Source of the DNA: Lachnospiraceae bacterium UBA7076
GTDB taxonomy: Bacteria > Bacillota > Clostridia > Lachnospirales > Lachnospiraceae
DNA: 64,000 nucleotides
Assembly: GCA_002493625.1 (NCBI GenBank)
Contig: DKZK01000010.1
Location: 84,200 to 148,199, forward strand
Direction: 5' to 3'
Under the pieces are notes generated by a model. It was not told the origin of the DNA. It searched no databases and was given only the letters and a program-made list of their open reading frames with translations. The position numbers were made by a program, and so were the translations under genes. Shown piece after piece: positions 51,649 through 59,442 of the stretch (position 1 is its first letter; every line of letters starts with the position of its first letter).

Positions 51649-52653
51649 TCAGCTTAAAATGCACAATGAAAACAATACAGCAATGAAAATCACAACAACA
51701 TTACCAAACATAATATCTGATTTGTCAGGCGCTTTATAATCTGCAATATACCGTATACGCTTTTTTAGTATTGTATTGTTCAGATGAGATGCTACAGCAA
51801 TATGCTTCCTGTTATGTCCTGCCATTGCAATAAGACACTTCCCATACTCCATCTGCAAATCACAATTCATATTCCTCAGCATTCTGTCATCGCATGCCAG
51901 CTCGCAATCATATCCTGATATTTTCACGCAATACCACACAAGGGGGTTAAACCACATAAAAACGACACATATGTTTATAAACATCCTGTACAAATTATCC
52001 CCTGCACGATAATGCGTAAGCTCATGCGATACAATCAGGCTGCGCCAGGTCTCATGTTCCAGTGCCGTATGCCCTACATATATCTCCGGATTCACAATCC
52101 CAAAAAGACAGGATCCCCCTTTTTCATCAGTTATGTAAACCGGTAAGTTGTCGCGAATACCATAGAGATAACTCTGTTTTTTCATGCGTCTGTAAAAAAA
52201 TATATTTTTTAAAGTAAAAATTGTAAAAACAACAATCACGCCCATAAACCACAAAAAAACCAAAATGTTCTGAAGTGTATATTTATCAAGCAATTGGTCA
52301 AGAAAATCAAAACATATCCACTTCAACTTAAACAGAGCAGCAAACGTGTCATTGGAAATCTCTGCCATATACCACCTGCCAAAGCTCTCAATAGATATAT
52401 CTGATATCCGGCACTCTATATTTTCGTATAGCTGTGAAACACCCACATACTCGTATAAACTATGAAATACGGCAAGCTGTAGCGGAAATATAATTCTCAA
52501 AAAACAAATTCCCCACAATATACGCCGATACGAGGGAAGGAGTCTTTTCCCTGCGATTTTTCTCAGCAGCAGGATGATAATAAGTAAAAAAGAGGTATCC
52601 CATGCCCTTCTCAGCATATCTCCATATGTAATCCAGCCTAAAACAACGTCCAA
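51649..52653 (-). CDS. BlaR1/MecR1-type M56 membrane metalloprotease
   Basis: A 334-residue antirepressor-type membrane protease. Membrane helices bracket the cytosolic zinc site HELTH (His210-His214), with the M56 block WRSLIVSHELTHYRAGDN and the CELACDDRM segment. There is no C-terminal penicillin-sensor domain, so the signal is not a bound beta-lactam in the BlaR1 manner. The frame opens with TTG preceded by AAGGAG at 11 bp; an ATG 11 codons later is an alternative. It follows the blaI-like gene by 5 bp. Confidence 0.88.
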   Translation of the reverse strand: MDVVLGWITYGDMLRRAWDTSFLLIIILLLRKIAGKRLLPSYRRILWGICFLRIIFPLQLAVFHSLYEYVGVSQLYENIECRISDISIESFGRWYMAEISNDTFAALFKLKWICFDFLDQLLDKYTLQNILVFLWFMGVIVVFTIFTLKNIFFYRRMKKQSYLYGIRDNLPVYITDEKGGSCLFGIVNPEIYVGHTALEHETWRSLIVSHELTHYRAGDNLYRMFINICVVFMWFNPLVWYCVKISGYDCELACDDRMLRNMNCDLQMEYGKCLIAMAGHNRKHIAVASHLNNTILKKRIRYIADYKAPDKSDIMFGNVVVIFIAVLFSLCILS

Positions 52654-52658
52654 AATAT

Positions 52659-53027
52659 TTAACGCTCCTTTTTTCGGGACAAAATATCCATCAGTTCATC
52701 AATTTCCTCGTCGCTTATTTTATCCTGCTCTACCAGATTTGAAACCATCACTCCCATATTGCCATGAAAAACCTTGTCAATAAAGCTTACGGATTCCTTT
52801 ACAACGGTATCTGTTTTGTCAATTAACGGAGAATAAATCTTTGCGCGTCCCTCCACATGAGATGCCACAAGCCCTTTTGCCTCCATTTTATTTAAAAACG
52901 AAATAACCGCATGCTTGCTCCAGTGTCTGGAGGCTTCCAACAGCTTAACAATCTGCATAATTGTAAGCGGTCCCTTTGTCCACAGTAAATCCAGCAGCAC
53001 CCACTCTGCATCCGAAATATTTGCCAT
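52659..53027 (-). CDS. BlaI/MecI-family transcriptional repressor
   Basis: A 122-residue winged-helix repressor cleaved by its partner protease. ISDAEWVLLDLLW, TIMQIVKLLEASRHWSKHAVISFLNKMEAKGL and the dimerisation tail are typical. It is likely autoregulated through an 18-bp palindrome at its start point. No beta-lactamase or penicillin-binding-protein gene is nearby, so its target is presumably this operon and others. Confidence 0.93.
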   Translation of the reverse strand: MANISDAEWVLLDLLWTKGPLTIMQIVKLLEASRHWSKHAVISFLNKMEAKGLVASHVEGRAKIYSPLIDKTDTVVKESVSFIDKVFHGNMGVMVSNLVEQDKISDEEIDELMDILSRKKER

Positions 53028-53051
53028 ATGATAACCATACCCCCTTCCATT

Positions 53052-53069
53052 GGTAATATTTATATTACC
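53052..53069. promoter_or_regulatory. Perfect 18-bp palindromic operator
   Basis: GGTAATATTTATATTACC, 8-bp arms around TT, immediately downstream of the -10 of the blaI-like promoter. It is the likely binding site of the BlaI-like protein. Confidence 0.78.
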
Positions 53070-53098
53070 TTTATATCATACAGAGGCACAGTTGTCAA
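53070..53098 (-). promoter_or_regulatory. Promoter of the blaI-blaR1-like operon
   Basis: Minus-strand TTGACA (53093-53098), 17-bp spacer, TATAAA (53070-53075). Confidence 0.8.
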
Positions 53099-53182
53099 TT
53101 CTATAAAAAAATTGTTGCTTTCTGCCCTTTCGTATGCTAGCATATTTGAAACTTATTTTAACCATAGCAGGGAGCTTAAAAC

Positions 53183-54439
53183 ATGAAAACAGTCGCCATT
53201 ATTGCAGAGTACAACCCGTTTCACAACGGACACAGCTATCAGTTATCCGAAATCAGGGAACGCCTGAATCCGGACTATGTAATCGCTCTTATGGGTGGAA
53301 ATTTTTTGCAGCGCGGACATGCCGCCATGTGGGACAAATACAAAAGGGCAGAAATTGCATGCCGAAATGGAATCGACGCCGTTCTTGAACTCCCCTTTCC
53401 ATATGCAACAGGAAGTGCACGTGATTTTGCAATGGGCGCAATCTCAATTCTCAACAAATTAGGCTGCATTGATTATATTGCATTTGGAGCCGAAACATTT
53501 AATATAACTTTATTCACTCATATTGCCGATATCCTGGAAAATGAGCCTGAGGAATTCAAGGCATTGTTTAAACAATTTCTATCTGAGGGCATCTCCTACC
53601 CTGCCGCAAGGCAAAAGGCGCTTGGGCAATACCTCGGAGACGACACGGTTACCGAAGTTATGTCCCTTCCGAATAATATTTTGGCAATCGAATATCTAAG
53701 GGCGCTTAAAACTACAGCTTCAAAAATAACCCCTGTTTTAATAAAAAGAACATGCGACAATTATCACGACGAAACCATAACCGGTGAAATAAGCTCCGCA
53801 ACCGCGATAAGAAAGCTGATTAAGCAGCCCGATTTCAGTTATGATATGTACGATAAGCTTTCTGAGGACGTATCAGACGTAACCTTAGATACATTGAAAA
53901 AGCTCCACGGCGTAGCTGCCCCTGTCTTTACTTATGACCTTGCGCCCTTTATTCAGCAATGCCTACTCCTGGAAACCCCAAGCGACAATATATGCGACCT
54001 TACAAAGGAAATGCAGAATAAGCTTATAAGGCTGGATCCTGCCTCCTCATATGACGAGATAATCTGTTTCCTTAAATCAAAGGAAGTCACCTCCTCAAGG
54101 ATAAGCAGAGTCCTTGTCCACCTTCTTTTAAATTATATGGAAAACGACCGTGACACCTTTGCATCGGATGAGTACGGCTATTATGCCAATCTTTTAGCTT
54201 TCAGGGAAGCTTCCTCTGAAATTTTAAAATGCATGGCTACCGAAGGTAAAATTCCAATCATTACAAAAAAAGCAGACTTTTACAGCAGTCTTTTAAAATA
54301 TTCCCATATTGACAGTATTGCAGCAAAACGAATGTGGGAGCTTGATACAAAAGCAACAAGGCTTTATAACTGTATAGTGTATAACCGATATGGAACAAGG
54401 CTTCCAAATGACTTTAATGTAACCCTGCCTATAATTTGA
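53183..54439 (+). CDS. tmcAL: tRNA(Met) cytidine acetate ligase TmcAL
   Basis: A 418-residue enzyme that forms N4-acetylcytidine at the wobble position of elongator tRNA-Met from acetate and ATP. The nucleotidyltransferase HxGH motif is in AEYNPFHNGHSYQL; ALMGGNFLQRGHAAMWDKY and SATAIRKL are further family blocks. Formerly ylbM. GGGAG precedes the ATG. The Bacillus neighbour ylbJ follows on the same strand. Confidence 0.93.
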   Translation: MKTVAIIAEYNPFHNGHSYQLSEIRERLNPDYVIALMGGNFLQRGHAAMWDKYKRAEIACRNGIDAVLELPFPYATGSARDFAMGAISILNKLGCIDYIAFGAETFNITLFTHIADILENEPEEFKALFKQFLSEGISYPAARQKALGQYLGDDTVTEVMSLPNNILAIEYLRALKTTASKITPVLIKRTCDNYHDETITGEISSATAIRKLIKQPDFSYDMYDKLSEDVSDVTLDTLKKLHGVAAPVFTYDLAPFIQQCLLLETPSDNICDLTKEMQNKLIRLDPASSYDEIICFLKSKEVTSSRISRVLVHLLLNYMENDRDTFASDEYGYYANLLAFREASSEILKCMATEGKIPIITKKADFYSSLLKYSHIDSIAAKRMWELDTKATRLYNCIVYNRYGTRLPNDFNVTLPII

Positions 54440-54445
54440 TGCAAA

Positions 54446-54510
54446 AGGGGTTGTCAAATTAAGAATGAAGCTGTGTAATATAAATATTCTTAGTGCGACA
54501 ACCCCGTATA
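54446..54510. repeat. Medium palindrome-family element
   Basis: GGGGTTGTCAAATTAAGAAT and ATTCTTAGTGCGACAACCCC form the arms, 10 bp after the tmcAL stop codon. Confidence 0.85.
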
Positions 54511-54541
54511 TTTTTTCAAGTTGTAAAATAAATATATACAA

Positions 54542-55513
54542 ATGGAAATTTTTATTTACATATCTATGTCCGTTTTTGTATATATTATGATTCTTTGTTT
54601 ATTAATAGCTGACAGTGAAACTGTTATCAGCGGCGCCTCCTATGGTCTTATGCTCTGGTATAAGAATGTTGTGCCTATTTTACTTCCCTTTATGCTCATA
54701 TCCTCTCTTGTTGTGGACAGGATTGCAGCAGGAAAAAGCAGGCGCGCCGCTCTTTCCTCCACAATTTTTCTGGGAGTGCTCTGCGGATATCCAATCGGCG
54801 CAAGAGTAACGGATGAATATGTTACATCAGGTATGTACGAAAAGAAAATGGGCAATATTATTTTACCTTTATGCAACAATTCCTCCCCCATGTTTATATC
54901 AGGATATATCGTAAGCCGTATTTTAAAAAACAAAATAAGCTTTTTTACCGCAATGATTATAATATATGTTCCTTATATTTTTGTCACGCTGATTTGCCTG
55001 TTGATAAGCACATCCAAAATAAACAAATCTAAAATAAGCAAATCCACAATAGGAAAGTCCCAAAAAAATAAATATGAAAAAACAAATTTAAATAAAGAAA
55101 AGCCACATGAGACTTCCCCCGATGCAAAAACAAATTTACAGAACACACGGAAAACAAGCGACGCCATGTTGAGCAGCATTATTCAGATAACATATGTAGG
55201 TATCTATATTATGATATGCTCAATTATAATGCAATTTATTTTAAAAATAGATTTTGTACCCTTCGACCTCAGATTATATTTATCTTCTGCCTTAGAAATC
55301 ACAAGAGGGGCAGATATGGTGTACAAATATGCCCTTATATCCGAAAATGCAAAAACAGCCCTGCTTCTTGCCCTTACGTCATTTGGCGGAGTATCGGCAA
55401 TACTCCAGACAAATAAGGTAATTGCAAATTCAAGGCTGTCTATAATCCGCTATATATTTATGAAAGTACTATGCGCTGCAATGAGTTTTTTTTTCGGTGT
55501 TTTAATCATCTAA
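54542..55513 (+). CDS. ylbJ: YlbJ-like sporulation integral membrane protein
   Basis: A 323-residue protein with about seven helices. LMLWYKNVVPILLPFMLISSLVV, GVLCGYPIGARVTDE and CNNSSPMFISGYIVSRI are the YlbJ/nucleoside-gate type blocks. A Lys/Ser/Asn-rich loop (about 160-210) interrupts the halves. YlbJ is needed for spore coat/cortex formation in Bacillus. No ribosome site is visible before the ATG. The gene order coaD-ylbJ-tmcAL matches Bacillus but on the opposite strand to coaD. Its last 12 bp overlap the end of the convergent coiled-coil gene. Confidence 0.87.
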   Translation: MEIFIYISMSVFVYIMILCLLIADSETVISGASYGLMLWYKNVVPILLPFMLISSLVVDRIAAGKSRRAALSSTIFLGVLCGYPIGARVTDEYVTSGMYEKKMGNIILPLCNNSSPMFISGYIVSRILKNKISFFTAMIIIYVPYIFVTLICLLISTSKINKSKISKSTIGKSQKNKYEKTNLNKEKPHETSPDAKTNLQNTRKTSDAMLSSIIQITYVGIYIMICSIIMQFILKIDFVPFDLRLYLSSALEITRGADMVYKYALISENAKTALLLALTSFGGVSAILQTNKVIANSRLSIIRYIFMKVLCAAMSFFFGVLII

Positions 55514-56260
55514 GAAATCATCATCGTCAACAAAATCCTCATCATCTTCATCCTCACCGTACACATCAATGTCATCGTCGTAGTCATCTTCTGCATCCTC
55601 TGCCCTCGACTGTTTTCTTGCAGTCTCCTGTGTATTGGCAGACGGCTCTGCAAATGCGCTATCAAGATTATCATCCTGTGATGAGTAGGCTTTGTTTGTG
55701 GAAACGGCAAGCAGATTAATGTTTGCCTCCATCTCGCTCAGGTTTGTCTCAACAATATAGGAATCGTTTTCTAGGGATTCGATAAGTGTTCTGTAATTTT
55801 CCTTTTCAAGGTCATGTATTTTATTGAAAATGTCCCGCATTTCGGTAAGCTTGTCCTTCGTGTAATACATAGCGCCAAGCCGGACCTCATTTGCTTCCTC
55901 CGCTGCCTGATCAACAATCTGCTGTGCCTGATTTCTTGCCATTTCAAGTATTTCATTTGCCCTTACATTTGCAAGCTCAGTAATCTGATGCTGATCTACA
56001 AGACGGTTAGCTTCATTGACGGATTCCGTTATTATTGCATCTGAACGTGTCCTTGCATCGGCCAGTATAGCTTCCTTATTCCGCATGATTTTTTTACATC
56101 TTTCAATTTCACTTGGAAGCTTAAGCTTAAGCTCATTAATCATAGATTCAAGCTCATCCTTATGGACGACAATTTTATTTTGTGAGAGCGGCTGATATTT
56201 ACAGTTATCTATAAATATCTCTATCTGCTCTATCATTTCTTCCACACCTTTTTTACCCAT
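55502..56260 (-). CDS. Coiled-coil protein with acidic tail (DivIVA/ATPase subunit H-like)
   Basis: A 252-residue protein dominated by helix (residues about 5-190; KLPSEIERCKKIMRNKEAIL, ARNQAQQIVDQAAEEANEV), ending in a Ser/Asp-rich tail (DDYDDDIDVYGEDEDDEDF). Similar Clostridial proteins next to coaD are annotated as V-type ATPase subunit H-like or DivIVA-like; neither function is shown by motif. AGGAGG precedes the ATG. It is 13 bp after coaD. Confidence 0.78.
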   Translation of the reverse strand: MGKKGVEEMIEQIEIFIDNCKYQPLSQNKIVVHKDELESMINELKLKLPSEIERCKKIMRNKEAILADARTRSDAIITESVNEANRLVDQHQITELANVRANEILEMARNQAQQIVDQAAEEANEVRLGAMYYTKDKLTEMRDIFNKIHDLEKENYRTLIESLENDSYIVETNLSEMEANINLLAVSTNKAYSSQDDNLDSAFAEPSANTQETARKQSRAEDAEDDYDDDIDVYGEDEDDEDFVDDDDFLDD

Positions 56261-56273
56261 CTTATAGTTCCTC

Positions 56274-56756
56274 CTATAGTCCTTTCATCTTATCTATAAG
56301 CTTAGAAATCACACAATCAGGTACAAAGTCACTGACGTCAACATCATATCTTGCATATTCCTTTACAACACTTGAGCTTAAGTAAGAATACTCTACACTA
56401 GTTGAAAGAAACACCGTATCCACATCAGGGGCAACCATCCGATTGCTTTGTGCCATCTGCATCTCAAGGTCGAAATCAGTCAACGCTCTCAGTCCCCTAA
56501 TAATCACGTTTGTATTTTTCTGTTTGACGAAATCAACTAGCAGGCCTTCAAATGCCTCCACGGACACATTATCAAAGCCTGATACTGCATCCTGCAACAT
56601 TTTAACACGTTCTTCCAAAGAAAACAATGGTGTTTTTGAAGTATTATTCAAAACTCCTATTATGACATGGTCGAATATCTTTGCTGATCTTTCAATTATA
56701 TCATAATGTCCAAGTGTAACCGGATCAAAGCTTCCGGGATAAATTGCCTTATTCAT
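56274..56756 (-). CDS. coaD: Phosphopantetheine adenylyltransferase
   Basis: A 160-residue enzyme of coenzyme A synthesis making dephospho-CoA. AIYPGSFDPVTLGHYDII carries the TxGH nucleotide site and YSYLSSSVVKEYARY the ISST-type loop. The ATG of MNKAIYPGS begins 1 bp after the rsmD stop, with its ribosome site inside rsmD. Confidence 0.97.
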   Translation of the reverse strand: MNKAIYPGSFDPVTLGHYDIIERSAKIFDHVIIGVLNNTSKTPLFSLEERVKMLQDAVSGFDNVSVEAFEGLLVDFVKQKNTNVIIRGLRALTDFDLEMQMAQSNRMVAPDVDTVFLSTSVEYSYLSSSVVKEYARYDVDVSDFVPDCVISKLIDKMKGL

Positions 56757-56757
56757 A

Positions 56758-57306
56758 CTAAACCTTCTTCTCAATAAACACATGCTTATTGCTTTTGTAA
56801 ATTTTTTCCTTTATAATATCATACCCCATGCTGTCAAGGTAGTCAAAATCCTCGTCAGCCTTTGCCTCAACAACAATAAGCGTATCAGTATCAAAGGTTT
56901 TACCTGAAAGTGCCGAGAGAACTGCCTTCTCCAACCCCATGCCGTAAGGGGGATCCATAAAAATAATGTCATAGCTCACGGCGGAAAGACCGGTCACAAA
57001 GCTTACAGCATCACGCCTGTATACTGTTGCCCGGTCGGAAAGCCTCGTAAATTCAAGGTTATCCTTTATACACGCTACGGCTTTTACGTTTTGTTCAATA
57101 AACGTGCAATCAGACGCGCCTCTGCTTAACGCCTCTATGCCTATTCCGCCGCTCCCCGCAAACAAATCAAGAAAGCTGGCGCCGGGGATGTCGCCTGTAA
57201 GCATGTTAAACAGTGTTTCCTTTATCCTGTCCGTGGTAGGCCGTGTATCATTTCCTTCTATTGTTTTTAAATTCAGCCGTCTTGCGCTTCCTGCTATTAC
57301 CCTCAT
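56758..57306 (-). CDS. rsmD: 16S rRNA (guanine966-N2)-methyltransferase
   Basis: A 182-residue SAM methyltransferase. RVIAGSARRLNLKTIEG, RPTTDRIKETLFNML, FLDLFAGSGGIGIEALSRGA and the catalytic FMDPPYG are all present. AAGGAT precedes the start. It is tightly coupled to coaD. A cellulase gene lies 25 bp upstream. Confidence 0.96.
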   Translation of the reverse strand: MRVIAGSARRLNLKTIEGNDTRPTTDRIKETLFNMLTGDIPGASFLDLFAGSGGIGIEALSRGASDCTFIEQNVKAVACIKDNLEFTRLSDRATVYRRDAVSFVTGLSAVSYDIIFMDPPYGMGLEKAVLSALSGKTFDTDTLIVVEAKADEDFDYLDSMGYDIIKEKIYKSNKHVFIEKKV

Positions 57307-57331
57307 TATTTACTATCCTTCCGCATGATAA

Positions 57332-58939
57332 TTATTTGCCACTTATTTGCTTTTTCAGCCATTTTCCCGTTTCAGACAATTCATCATCCGTCCATCCGCT
57401 TGTCTTTGAGCAGGAGGATTTTATGAGCGACGATGTCTCGTCCTTGTTTGAAACATTCCATGCCGCATATGAGAGATTATATTCATCTATCAGATCAAAC
57501 CACAAATCCGCCTGATTGTAATCGATTGCTCCGTTACCTGATGCATCACATATGCTGAATTCGCTTACAAATATCGGCAGCCCGCTTGAGAGCGCAGTCT
57601 TTGCCTTGTTCCTTATATTGTCGGTATGGGTTGCCGCATAAAAATGTATGGCATACATGACATTATCAAAGTCAAGAGGGTCCTGAGCCGCTATGTCAAC
57701 ATCCTGCGACCATGTAGGAGTTCCGACTATGATAATGGCATCCGGATCGTTTTTCCTTATTATCGGTATTATTTCCTCAGCGTATGATTTCACCTCTGCC
57801 CAAGATGTGCCGCCATTAGGCTCGTTGCATATCTCATATATTATATTGTCGTAATCCTTATACTTTGCGGTTATCTCCTCAAAAAACGCCTTTGCCTCCT
57901 CCTTGTACACATTCGGGTTAAGGTCATGAAGAATATGCCAGTCTACGATTACATACATGCCAAGCTCCGTTGCAGACTGCACGCCTGTATCAATAAGTCC
58001 CTTAAGCTTGTTCTTGTCACCGTCCGTACAATATCCTCCGTTTTCATCCGTATACATTGCAAGTCTTACAAGGTTTGCGCCCCATTCGTCCCGGAAGGTC
58101 TTAAAGGCATCCTTGTTTACATAATCCGGAAACCATGCAAGCCCATGTGTGCTGACGCCCTTAAGCTGATATTTATTTCCGTTCTTGTCCACGATATCTG
58201 TACCCTTTACGCTTAACTTTCCATGATTGTCATACGGCGTGCCGGTTTCAGGCTCCACAACCTCCTGCGGCTTTGTTTCCTCCGTTGCCTCGGTTGTTGC
58301 ATCCTCCTTAACGGATGCAGATGTTCCTGAATAAAGCTCTCCGCCTATGTACAGCTGTCCATTACCGAGAAGGGTATCAATATCTGCCTTATTCGATACG
58401 ACTACAATAACTCCTATATCGCCTACCTTGGAGGAGGCGGAAATCACACCGTTATATTCCACGGGCTTAATTTTAATTACATCGCCCTCCATTGTACAGT
58501 TGCCGTTCCAAAAACTGTCTACGGCTGTTCCTGACGGAGCGCTTATGCGAACTTCCCAATCCTTTTTTTCACTGCCGCTGTCATTTACTATCTGCGCATC
58601 TATCTGTGCGTAGTATTTTCCGCTGCCCTCCCAGCTGTTTGAGGATTTAAGGACGACATAGCAGTCAGCCTTCTGCTGCTCAACTGCCTCAGTCGTTTTT
58701 TCTTCCGTATCAGACGCTGTATCCGCTTCCGCATCCGTCACGGATGCCTCTGTGGTTACATCTGCATCCTTTTTTTCATCCTTATCCTTTTTGCCCCCTG
58801 TAAAAAGGATAATAGCCAGCGCTATTATTGCAACGGAAAGAACTGCAATGACAGCTATCAGAATTTTATTTGTCTTTTTACCGTTTTCTGTTTTGTTTTC
58901 TATCTTGTTTTCTGTCTTGTTCCCTGTTTCCTCACTCAT
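57332..58939 (-). CDS. Membrane-tethered CBM2-like/GH5 cellulase
   Basis: A 535-residue beta-1,4-glucanase. A short basic N-terminus and one membrane helix (about 25-46, ILIAVIAVLSVAIIALAIIL) anchor it outward. A Thr/Glu/Ala linker is followed by a CBM2-like module (about 92-195, YYAQIDAQIVNDSGSEKKDW, FWNGNCTMEGDVIKI), a second linker and GH5 (about 240-530). GH5 has GVSTHGLAWFPDYV, YEICNEPNGG (acid/base Glu373) and IFVSEFSI (nucleophile Glu460). The ATG at 58939 follows AAAGGAGAAGG; a 34-residue longer frame overlaps the upstream gene. It lies inside the recG-rsmD run, an unusual place. Substrate is probably cellulose or beta-glucan. Confidence 0.92.
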   Translation of the reverse strand: MSEETGNKTENKIENKTENGKKTNKILIAVIAVLSVAIIALAIILFTGGKKDKDEKKDADVTTEASVTDAEADTASDTEEKTTEAVEQQKADCYVVLKSSNSWEGSGKYYAQIDAQIVNDSGSEKKDWEVRISAPSGTAVDSFWNGNCTMEGDVIKIKPVEYNGVISASSKVGDIGVIVVVSNKADIDTLLGNGQLYIGGELYSGTSASVKEDATTEATEETKPQEVVEPETGTPYDNHGKLSVKGTDIVDKNGNKYQLKGVSTHGLAWFPDYVNKDAFKTFRDEWGANLVRLAMYTDENGGYCTDGDKNKLKGLIDTGVQSATELGMYVIVDWHILHDLNPNVYKEEAKAFFEEITAKYKDYDNIIYEICNEPNGGTSWAEVKSYAEEIIPIIRKNDPDAIIIVGTPTWSQDVDIAAQDPLDFDNVMYAIHFYAATHTDNIRNKAKTALSSGLPIFVSEFSICDASGNGAIDYNQADLWFDLIDEYNLSYAAWNVSNKDETSSLIKSSCSKTSGWTDDELSETGKWLKKQISGK

Positions 58940-58952
58940 TTTCCTTCTCCTT

Positions 58953-59432
58953 TCATTTTGAAACATTTTCCTGCAAATACAGGTACATTCTATATAAATC
59001 AACCTCGTTGTATTTTCTTCCCTTTGCCCTGTCTGATTCAATGTAATACTTCTTTTTTCCCGTGTCTATAACAATATGAAACGCCAGAAGCGTCTTTTCA
59101 TTCTGCCCGAAATATACCGGCTTTATATCAACGCTTTTTATGTCCTCCCGTTTCAGGTCAAAGCTTCTCTTTTTATCCTTATAGGAAATCCGCTCCGCTG
59201 TTATTTCAAGCTCTCCCTGTCCTTCATAAATGCCCTTGGGGTCTGCCACAATAAGAAACACGAATACAATTCCAACAAGCAGCGCAAAAACGCCGACAAT
59301 ATTTCTTATAAGCACTGTTTCCACATATGCCTGCGTAATTGTACTCACAAGTCCAAAAAATATTATTGCGGCAACAAAGCTGAAAAATATCCCCCGCCGC
59401 CATGAGGTAATATAACCGACCTCTGCCTTCAT
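58953..59432 (-). CDS. Membrane protein with PH-like domain, unknown function
   Basis: A 159-residue protein with two membrane helices (IFFSFVAAIIFFGLVSTIT and IVGVFALLVGIVFVFLIV) and a beta-rich cytosolic part (LEITAERISYKDKKRSFDLKREDIKSVDI) resembling bacterial PH domains. AGGAGG precedes the ATG at 59432, 10 bp after recG. Its neighbour is the tethered cellulase. Confidence 0.72.
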   Translation of the reverse strand: MKAEVGYITSWRRGIFFSFVAAIIFFGLVSTITQAYVETVLIRNIVGVFALLVGIVFVFLIVADPKGIYEGQGELEITAERISYKDKKRSFDLKREDIKSVDIKPVYFGQNEKTLLAFHIVIDTGKKKYYIESDRAKGRKYNEVDLYRMYLYLQENVSK

Positions 59433-59442
59433 AAAATGCCTC

